In this document: positions 53,347 through 59,910 of the stretch, piece after piece | Position numbering within the stretch: position 1 is the first letter of the stretch | Layout of the letters: each line of letters starts with the position of its first letter | Assembly: GCF_001652275.1 (NCBI RefSeq) | Contig: NZ_LVZK01000001.1 | Span: forward strand, 1,550,001-1,614,000 | Direction: 5' to 3' | Source of the DNA: Peptidiphaga gingivicola | GTDB taxonomy: Bacteria > Actinomycetota > Actinomycetes > Actinomycetales > Actinomycetaceae | DNA length: 64,000 nt | Notes under the pieces: model-generated | What the model was told of the DNA's origin: nothing | Databases searched by the model: none | The model's input: only the letters and a program-made list of their open reading frames with translations | Translations under genes and position numbers: made by a program

Positions 53347-53718
53347 GTGGCAGCGTCCGAAGAGACATTGGAGTGGGCGAGAATAGCCGCCCAGGCCGCG
53401 GCCGAGCTCAAAGCGACGACCATTGCGGCGATCGACGTCTCGGAGAGGCTTGTGCTCACGGAAGTGTTCCTCGTCGTCTCCGGTTCAAGCGACCGGCAGG
53501 TGAGGTCCCTCGTCGATGCGATGGATGAGGCACTGCTCAAAGCCGGGGTCCGTCGAAAGCGACGCGAAGGGTTCGACGAGGCCCATTGGGTCCTCGTCGA
53601 CTACGGCGACCTCGTGGTTCACGTCCAGCAGGATGAAGATCGCGAGTTCTACGCGCTGGAGCGCCTCTGGGCCGACTGCCCGAGCATTGGCCTTTCGGTC
53701 GAAGCGCCCCGGGCATGA
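53347..53718 (+). CDS. rsfS: Ribosomal silencing factor RsfS
   Basis: A 123-residue Iojap/RsfS protein that binds L14 and blocks subunit joining when nutrients are low. VSERLVLTEVFLVVSGSSDR and AHWVLVDYGDLVVHVQQDED are the family signatures, and REFYALERLWADCP the usual end. It starts with GTG at 53347, directly after the preceding stop. The overlap with the next gene is 4 bases. nadD-rsfS proximity is widely conserved. Confidence 0.95.
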   Translation: MAASEETLEWARIAAQAAAELKATTIAAIDVSERLVLTEVFLVVSGSSDRQVRSLVDAMDEALLKAGVRRKRREGFDEAHWVLVDYGDLVVHVQQDEDREFYALERLWADCPSIGLSVEAPRA

Positions 53719-54356
53719 GCGCTTCGCGAGTGGTCTTGTGGCGGCACGGCCAGACCGACATGAATCTTACGGGGAGGATCCAGGGAGCCAGGGACTTTTC
53801 CCTCAACGACACGGGTTTGCGGCAGGCGCGCGAGGCGGCTGCCGCCCTCGCTCCGCTTGAGCCCTCGCTTATCGTCTCCTCGCCGCTCGCCCGGGCGCGC
53901 CAGACGGCCGAGGCGCTTTCGTCACTCGTCGGAGTCGACGTCGAAGCGGACGACCGCCTCAAGGAGCGTTCTTTCGGACTTTTCGAGGGGCTGACCGGGG
54001 CGGAGATCGAAGAGAGGTTCCCCGAGCAGTACCGCGCTTGGCGGCAGGCCAAGGAACCCGAGGGCGTGGGCGCCGAACGGCAGGCCGATGTCGGCCGTCG
54101 GGCGAGCCGAGCGATCGAGGACTGGGCGGCCAAGACGAACGGGACGCTCGTGGTTGCCTCCCACGGCGCCGCCATCAAACTCGCAACGATCTCGCTTTTG
54201 GGCGAGGCGCCCGGCGAATGGATGGGCCTGAAAGTGATGTCCAATTGCAACTGGGCGATTCTGGAACCCTTGCGTGTGGGTCCGCCGGCCTGGCGCATCG
54301 CCGCTTACAACGTGGGCGTGGGCGAGTCCGACGAGGTTCGCACGCCCACGCAGTAG
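53715..54356 (+). CDS. Histidine phosphatase (phosphoglycerate-mutase-like)
   Basis: A 213-residue protein of the branch 1 histidine phosphatase family. RVVLWRHGQTDMNLTGRIQG holds the catalytic His, SSPLARARQTAEALS the second Arg, LKERSFGLFEGLTGAEIEER the acid/base Glu region, and VASHGAAIKLATISL the second catalytic His. In actinobacteria this gene often follows rsfS and may act on glucosyl-3-phosphoglycerate or another phosphometabolite; the substrate is not decided by sequence. Confidence 0.93.
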   Translation: MSASRVVLWRHGQTDMNLTGRIQGARDFSLNDTGLRQAREAAAALAPLEPSLIVSSPLARARQTAEALSSLVGVDVEADDRLKERSFGLFEGLTGAEIEERFPEQYRAWRQAKEPEGVGAERQADVGRRASRAIEDWAAKTNGTLVVASHGAAIKLATISLLGEAPGEWMGLKVMSNCNWAILEPLRVGPPAWRIAAYNVGVGESDEVRTPTQ

Positions 54357-54455
54357 TTCCCCGTTCGTGGGCAAGTGCGGCCCGTTCGTGAGCGGCGTCT
54401 CCTAACCGTGATTTGCCAAGCATCGGGGGAGTCCGTAATATTGAGGAGTCCGCTC

Positions 54456-54531
54456 GGGGCTATGGCGCAGTTGGTAGCGCGCTTCCATGGCATGGAAGAG
54501 GTCAGGGGTTCGAATCCCCTTAGCTCCACCA
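54456..54531 (+). tRNA. tRNA-Ala (anticodon GGC)
   Basis: A 76-nt cloverleaf with CCA encoded. The acceptor GGGGCTA pairs with TAGCTCC, the anticodon stem-loop is CTTCCATGGCATGGAAG with GGC at 54489-54491, and the T-arm is AGGGGTTCGAATCCCCT. Unlike the Gln and Glu tRNAs in this window it encodes its CCA end. Confidence 0.96.
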
Positions 54532-54867
54532 GTTTCTTTCTCGCACATAAATTAGGGTGTTTCGGCCATCTGCGATCGCTGAAGGTACGCCATCGTCTTT
54601 GAAAGCGGGCAACGGCATTTATTCCGTTCAACGTTCTGCGTTTTCCGTTGGTCAGGACAGAATGTTGCCCGTCGGAGTCCATCTGATCAATTCTCGGCTC
54701 TCTTGGCGGGACGTCGAGGAGGCCTCGTCGCTGCCCTGATTGCGCAAAGAACCTATCGAACGATTGACAAGCTCTGGTTCGCTCCGCAACGCTTGAAGGC
54801 TAATGAACGTTAGCCTAAGATGAAGCGCAGACAATGCGGCTAACTTCTATTGGCTAGAGGGCTTGCG
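54532..54867. other. Intergenic region between tRNA-Ala and the TetR gene
   Basis: About 335 bases of lower GC. No frame shows protein-like composition. The only structured element is the promoter/dyad at 54794-54822 that serves the TetR gene. No integrase or att-like duplication of the tRNA 3' end was seen. Confidence 0.6.
54794..54822 (+). promoter_or_regulatory. Promoter with embedded dyad for TetR-hydrolase-antiporter region
   Basis: -35 TTGAAG (54794-54799), exactly 17-bp spacer, -10 TAAGAT (54817-54822). The dyad AGGCTAA-TGAACG-TTAGCCT (54798-54817) fills the spacer and touches both boxes, so a bound repressor must block RNA polymerase. The TetR protein encoded 45 bases downstream is the natural candidate (autorepression). 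Confidence 0.8.
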
Positions 54868-55683
54868 ATGACACCAACCAAAGAAAAGATACTCAGGGAG
54901 TCGCTGGCGCTGTTCTCCGAGAGGGGATACAGCGCGGTCCGCGTCGCAGACATCGCGGTTGCGGTCGGCGTCAAGCCGCCGTCGTTGTACAAGCATTATG
55001 CAGGCAAGCAGGCCATCTTCGACGCTTGCGCGGAGTTCTTCTCCGAAAGGGTCGCGGAGGTCGGCGTCGCCATAGGCCTCCCCGGTTCGACCGGAGCCGA
55101 GGTTTCGTATGCCGACGTCGACGTCGAGGGCATCGTCGGCTTCGCGACGCAGCTGTTCGTTTTCTATCTGCAGGACGACGTCGCCGCCGGGTTTCGAAGG
55201 ATGTTGACGCTCGAACGCCATCGCGAGCCGAAGCTGAATCGAGAGTTCGAGAGGCTGTTCGTCGATGGCGCGATCGAGCACGAGGAGAGGGTGTTTGCGG
55301 AGCTCATAGGGGCCGGGCTCATCGAGCGGCGGGACCCACACATTCTCGCCTTGCGGTTCTACACGCCTATATTTTATCTTTTGCAAAAATACGACATGCG
55401 CCCTTCTGAAGTGAAAACGGCCAAGGAAGAACTGCGGATGATCGTCGAGGAGTTCTGCTTCACTTACATGCAAAGTCCTGGCGCGCGAGGCGTGACGGGC
55501 GATCTTGGCGAAAGAATGGAGCACGCACGGGATCCTGCCGGAAGAAAGGCAGACACGCGAAAGTCTGATGGACCGACGACGCACGCGCGGAAACTTGACG
55601 CAACCAAACAGGACAAAGACTCGCACACGCCGAAAACAGACGCGCAAAAGCTCAACGCGCAGCAAGGGGATGGGAAGCCATGA
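54868..55683 (+). CDS. TetR-family regulator with charged C-terminal tail
   Basis: A 271-residue protein. Residues 1-60 hold the TetR helix-turn-helix: KEKILRESLALFSERGYSAV and DIAVAVGVKPPSLYKHYAGK, with the YKHY recognition helix. A helical ligand domain extends to ~residue 210. The last ~60 residues are Lys/Asp/Thr-rich, repetitive and probably disordered, which is unusual. The start at 54868 follows AGAGGG by 6 bases; an in-frame alternative lies 6 codons upstream. It overlaps the hydrolase gene by 4 bases. Confidence 0.9.
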   Translation: MTPTKEKILRESLALFSERGYSAVRVADIAVAVGVKPPSLYKHYAGKQAIFDACAEFFSERVAEVGVAIGLPGSTGAEVSYADVDVEGIVGFATQLFVFYLQDDVAAGFRRMLTLERHREPKLNREFERLFVDGAIEHEERVFAELIGAGLIERRDPHILALRFYTPIFYLLQKYDMRPSEVKTAKEELRMIVEEFCFTYMQSPGARGVTGDLGERMEHARDPAGRKADTRKSDGPTTHARKLDATKQDKDSHTPKTDAQKLNAQQGDGKP

Positions 55684-56783
55684 GTGCAGGCAAAGCCATT
55701 CTTGCAGCCTGCGCCGCAGCGGTCGCAACAGGCGTATTCGTTCCCGTTCTTCGACTGAAACGGGCTGTGAAGGACGCCGAAGGGCGCTTGGAGGATTGCG
55801 CCGCTGAAACGGCGATGTTGAGCTACGGCAAGATGACGTACGTCGACTGCGGGCCAAGTTGCAAGGCCTCGGATGGCATGTGCCTGAGCGATGAGAAGCC
55901 GAGCGGCAAGGGGTCGAGCGGCAACGGGCTGGAGGGCAAAGAGCCGAGCGGCAAGGGACTGGACGACAAGACGTCGGGCGGCAACGGGCTGGACGGCAAG
56001 GAGCTCGATGGCAAAGGCCGGAGTGACCAGGCGGCGGGGGAGACGCTCCTTTCCGTCCACGGCCTCTATGGAGGCTACGACCAGGCCTTGGAGAACGTCG
56101 GGAGCCTGTCGTCGAGATATCGCATTCTTGCGCCCTCCCGCTTCGGATACCCCGGCAGCTCCGTCAAAGGAGAAGGAACGCCGAAGGAACAGGCGGAAGC
56201 ATACGTCGAGCTTCTCGATCTCTTGGGGATCGAACGAGTTTTCATTCTCGGGGCCTCGGCGGGCGGGACGCCCGCAATCCGCTTCGTCCTGGATTTCCCG
56301 GAGCGAGCGAAAGGCTTGATCCTGTACTGCTCTACCGCGCCGTGGAACGAGAAGCCGGCCAAGATTCCCGGTCTGATGGGGCCGCCGCCGATCATGAATC
56401 ACGACCTGTCTATGTGGCTTGCTTTTCCTATCTACAGGAGGCTCTACGGGATGGAGGCCGACGTCGTCCACCGCATGCTGCCGCTGTCGAAGCGAAAAGA
56501 AGGCGCCGATCTCGACGCCCGAATTGTCAATCGCGACATGGCCGTGAACTTTGAGGCGTACCCGATTGAGGAAATGCACGTTCCTGTGCTGCTTTTGCAC
56601 GCGAAAGACGATCGAATGGCGCCTTTCAAAGGTCCCGCAGGCCAAGTGGAAGGATCGCTTCACCGCTACCCGAATCTCGAGACGAAGATCTTCGAAACGG
56701 GAGGTCATCTCATGACCGGGCACAGCAGAGAAATTGATGCGGCGGTCGTTGAGTTCATTGAAAGGCACAAACAGGGAGGATAA
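55680..56783 (+). CDS. Alpha/beta hydrolase with N-terminal anchor and Gly/Lys-rich insert
   Basis: A 367-residue protein. An N-terminal hydrophobic segment (AGKAILAACAAAVATGVFVP) may be a membrane anchor or signal. The hydrolase fold is recognisable: LLSVHGLYGGYDQAL (oxyanion loop), nucleophile Ser in FILGASAGGTPA, acid in LLHAKDDRMAPF and His in ETGGHLMTGHS. Between anchor and core, residues ~75-115 form a repetitive insert of GNGLxGKE/SGKG units. The gene is coupled to the TetR gene by a 4-base overlap. Substrate unknown. Confidence 0.88.
   Translation: MSAGKAILAACAAAVATGVFVPVLRLKRAVKDAEGRLEDCAAETAMLSYGKMTYVDCGPSCKASDGMCLSDEKPSGKGSSGNGLEGKEPSGKGLDDKTSGGNGLDGKELDGKGRSDQAAGETLLSVHGLYGGYDQALENVGSLSSRYRILAPSRFGYPGSSVKGEGTPKEQAEAYVELLDLLGIERVFILGASAGGTPAIRFVLDFPERAKGLILYCSTAPWNEKPAKIPGLMGPPPIMNHDLSMWLAFPIYRRLYGMEADVVHRMLPLSKRKEGADLDARIVNRDMAVNFEAYPIEEMHVPVLLLHAKDDRMAPFKGPAGQVEGSLHRYPNLETKIFETGGHLMTGHSREIDAAVVEFIERHKQGG
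55903..56023. repeat. Imperfect in-frame repeat in the hydrolase gene
   Basis: About four degenerate units of GAGCGGCAAGGG/GGCAACGGGCTGGA-type sequence encode GKG-xxGNGLxGKE. The frame is intact throughout. The repeat is absent from normal hydrolase domains and probably arose by slippage. Confidence 0.7.
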
Positions 56784-56910
56784 TATAAATCGGCATCGCG
56801 CCGGTCCGCCGATTCAACGCGCTTGCCGACTACGGCACATCGAGACCAGACGACGCCGTTTCGTTCATGGCGATTTCGCCGACACCAGATCCCTCATCGA
56901 AGGAAACAAC

Positions 56911-58536
56911 GTGCTCGAAGTGATCATCGCCGTCGCCGCGGCGATTTTTCTGGGGAACGTCCTGGCTCACAGGTTGGGAGTTCCTCCCGCCATTTTGCTT
57001 ATATTCCTGGGCTTGGCGCTGGCGCTCGTGCCGGCGCATCAGCTGAACGACGTTCGAGAGCTCGGCCTGCCGCCGCACGTGATCCTGGAGATCTTCCTGC
57101 CGGTCATGCTTTTCTGGGAAACGAGGAACACCTCGTGGCGAGAGGTTCGCACGCGGCTGCGCGGGATTCTGCTCACGGGGACGGCGCTGGTCGTTTTCAC
57201 GGCGTTCGCCGTCGCATGGGTGCTGCATTCGTTCGTCGGGGTCTACAGCTGGCCCGTTGCGCTCATCATCGGCGCCGCGCTCGCGCCGACCGATGCGGTG
57301 GCCGTGGCGACATTGAACGGCAAGCTGCCGAAGTCGGCGATCACCACCCTCAAGGCAGAGGCGCTCATCAACGACGGAGCCACCCTCGTTCTGTTCGCCC
57401 TTGCTTTGCAATTGGCAGGCGGACGCGCCTTGTCCGCGGCGCATGCTTCCGGCATGTTCTTTTTCTCGTTTTTGATCGGCGCCCTGGTCGGCCTGGCGGT
57501 TGGCTGGGCCGCAAACTCCTTGCGCGCCTATATTAAGAGCCCGATGAACTTCAGCGTTTTCATGTTCACGGTTCCCTTTGCAGCCTTCTTGATCTCCGAA
57601 AACATCGAGCCGTTTCAGGACATGAAGGGCTCGGGCGTAGTCGCCGTCGTCGTCGCGGCCTTTTACCTGACATACCGGGGCCCGGACACCATCAAGCCCG
57701 TCAATCGGTTCTACGGCCTGCCGATATGGTCCTTCGTCTCCTACCTCATGAACGGCGCGCTTTTCGTGCTCGTCGGGGTGCAGCTGCCGAGCGCAGTCAA
57801 ACGGATGGGCGAAACCATCGAGCGCTTCGATTCTTCATGGGGATACGGACTCAAGGTGGTCGCGGCCGCCTGGGCCGTCTCCGTGCTTGCCCGATTCGTC
57901 TTCGTCCACGTGGTGATCGGGATCATCCGCGCACTGGATCGATCCGAAAGGCAGCGGCGGCTGCGCACGACGTTCCGCGGACGAGTGGTCAGCACCTTCG
58001 CGGGTTTGAGAGGCGGCGTCTCGCTGGCAGTGGCCCTTTCGGTTCCCTCTGGCACATTCGGACGGGATTTCACAATCTTCGTCGTCGGCGGGGTTGTAAT
58101 GCTGTCGATGGTTGTGCAGGGCCTCCTTCTTCCCGCTGTGATCCGTTGGGCGAAGATTCCCCCGGACACTTCGGAGAAAGAGGAAATTCACTGCGCGATG
58201 AATGCGATTTCACGCGAAGGGTATGAGGCCCTCGACGACATCGCGGCCCGGGTCGGAGCGAGCCAAGAGGCAATCGACGGCGCAAAGGCCGAGTGGAGCC
58301 GCTTCCAGAAGGGACTCGAAGAGGAAGCCAACGCCCGGAGCAACCCCGACCTTGACGACTCTCAGAGCTACTGGCGGCAAAATCGCGCTTTGCGGCTGGC
58401 GGTCATTGATTACCAGCGAGAGGTCCTCAAGCGCCTGCGCAACGAGGGAAAAATCGACATGAACGTGCTCCATATAGTCCAAGAGCGGCTCGACACCGAA
58501 GAGATCCGAGTCATCGGGCCGGTCGAGCTCGATTGA
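56911..58536 (+). CDS. CPA1-family cation (Na+ or K+)/proton antiporter
   Basis: A 541-residue membrane protein. Residues 1-~420 have 12-13 helices with the CPA1 core GAALAPTDAVAVATL, LINDGATLVLFALAL (Asp-containing unwound helix region) and FAGLRGGVSLAVALSVP. The C-terminal ~120 residues are a soluble, charged tail typical of bacterial NhaP/YjcE relatives. The GTG at 56911 follows GAAGGAAACAAC and gives an N-terminus at helix 1; the frame upstream has no family similarity. Likely role is pH and Na+ homeostasis. Confidence 0.93.
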   Translation: MLEVIIAVAAAIFLGNVLAHRLGVPPAILLIFLGLALALVPAHQLNDVRELGLPPHVILEIFLPVMLFWETRNTSWREVRTRLRGILLTGTALVVFTAFAVAWVLHSFVGVYSWPVALIIGAALAPTDAVAVATLNGKLPKSAITTLKAEALINDGATLVLFALALQLAGGRALSAAHASGMFFFSFLIGALVGLAVGWAANSLRAYIKSPMNFSVFMFTVPFAAFLISENIEPFQDMKGSGVVAVVVAAFYLTYRGPDTIKPVNRFYGLPIWSFVSYLMNGALFVLVGVQLPSAVKRMGETIERFDSSWGYGLKVVAAAWAVSVLARFVFVHVVIGIIRALDRSERQRRLRTTFRGRVVSTFAGLRGGVSLAVALSVPSGTFGRDFTIFVVGGVVMLSMVVQGLLLPAVIRWAKIPPDTSEKEEIHCAMNAISREGYEALDDIAARVGASQEAIDGAKAEWSRFQKGLEEEANARSNPDLDDSQSYWRQNRALRLAVIDYQREVLKRLRNEGKIDMNVLHIVQERLDTEEIRVIGPVELD

Positions 58537-58709
58537 TCGGCGGACGCCGCGCGTCGTCGGCCTTGTTCGCTGCCTGAAGAAGCCTGCTTATGCCGTCCCG
58601 ATGGACGCACCGGTCCATGCCGCGTAGGGTGAGCCGCAGAGGGCCGAACATGGAGACCCCGGTCATCGGTTGGCCCTGCCCACCAGTTTCCCGACGATTG
58701 GACCGAAGG

Positions 58710-59063
58710 ATGAAAAAGAGAACGATTGCCGTGTCGCTTCTGTTGATCGGCGCGGCCTACGCAGCGATCTCTCGAGTCGAAAGGCGCATCGACGATCGTT
58801 TCGGCGAGACGGGATTCCCGCGAACCGACGACCTGGATTGCTCCGGGGAGCCCCGCGGCTTCGAGGAGGCCGACGGCGAAGACTCCGTCGGAAGGGGCGA
58901 CGGCACAAGGATCGACTCCGACGGGGACATTGCTCGCAATGGAGCCGTCACCCACACGGCGCCAGATTTCGACCCGGCATACTGGACGGACGAGAGGGTG
59001 GCGAACGCCCTTCCGGCGAAGATGCCGCCGACGCCGCCGAGAAAAATGCCGTCCGGCGACTAG
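58710..59063 (+). CDS. Small exported protein, possibly a truncated secreted-protease precursor
   Basis: A 117-residue protein. The signal-like N-terminus MKKRTIAVSLLLIGAAYAAI is followed by a charged region and FDPAYWTDERVANALPAKMP, which resembles the 'YWTxERMxxA' segment found in the pro-region of secreted actinobacterial serine proteases. The frame ends shortly after, before any catalytic domain, so this may be a remnant or an independent small envelope protein. Ribosome site is weak. Confidence 0.5.
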   Translation: MKKRTIAVSLLLIGAAYAAISRVERRIDDRFGETGFPRTDDLDCSGEPRGFEEADGEDSVGRGDGTRIDSDGDIARNGAVTHTAPDFDPAYWTDERVANALPAKMPPTPPRKMPSGD

Positions 59064-59159
59064 CGGCAGTCCAAGCCTGCTGCTTTCAATCGGAGCGACA
59101 GACCGAAGCTTGCCCGAAGCTCTCGATCGGGCGCTTGAGCTTTCATGCGGGCCTCGAAT

Positions 59160-59669
59160 TTATGCGGAGGCTTGAGCTTCGAGATCGAGCAAAAAGCGCT
59201 TGGCGCCCGCCCCGCCCAAGTACTGGCCCGGCGAGCCGTCCGACCGAACCACCCTGTGGCACGGAACAACGATGGGCAGGGGATTGGAGGCGCAGGCGCT
59301 GGCTGCGGCCCGTATCGCCGAGGGGAAGCCGCTCGCCTCCGCCAGCTCCTTGTACGTCATGACCTCGCCCGGCTCTGATGAGAGAAGCGTTTCGCGCACG
59401 GCCCTTTTGAGCGGGGTCTCGGGGTCGGCGCCCAGCGGAACGTCGAAAGACGCGCGCTCGCCCCGGAAGTATTCGTCCAGCTGGCGTGCCGCAACGTGGA
59501 GAGCGACGCTGGCCACTTCCGCTTCGATCGCGTGGGCGTCGGAAAGATCGCTGAGGACGACGTCGAAGTTCTCTCGGGAAAAAGCCACTCGAACCAACGC
59601 GCCGTCGGATTCGGCGACGAGCAATTCGCCGATCGGCGTCTTGTGAATGCAGTAATGCAAAGCGGACAT
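59160..59669 (-). CDS. ogt: Methylated-DNA--protein-cysteine methyltransferase
   Basis: A 169-residue repair protein that takes alkyl groups from O6-methylguanine onto its own cysteine. The active site is PIVVPCHRVVRSDGSPGQYL, with the helix-turn-helix MTYKELAEASGFPSAIRAAA before it, in which the usual Arg finger position is present. Length fits the Ogt type without the Ada domain. It stands alone, divergent from nirK by about 240 bases. Confidence 0.95.
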   Translation of the reverse strand: MSALHYCIHKTPIGELLVAESDGALVRVAFSRENFDVVLSDLSDAHAIEAEVASVALHVAARQLDEYFRGERASFDVPLGADPETPLKRAVRETLLSSEPGEVMTYKELAEASGFPSAIRAAASACASNPLPIVVPCHRVVRSDGSPGQYLGGAGAKRFLLDLEAQASA

Positions 59670-59910
59670 TGCGGCCTTCCGATTCGGTTTTCACCATCTT
59701 AGTGGGTGCTCGCCGATCGAAATAGGCAAGGGAGCCGCGTGTTCCGTCCGCTGCGTGAAAACACGCCCCTCGTTCCCTCGAAGAACACGGATCCTTCGGG
59801 CGGCACGGCGTGAGAAAGCTCGGCCCGAGAAATCCTCTGCCTGAGCAATGGCAGGCGCCCGAGGGCGAATGTACGGCGGAAAGTCCCGAGCCTTTCATTA
59901 CCATGGAGCC

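Noticed and set aside
59882-59890. AGTCCCGAG as a DosR half-site before nirK
   Set aside because: Only one half matches the GGGACT-type DosR consensus; the other half scores about as expected by chance.
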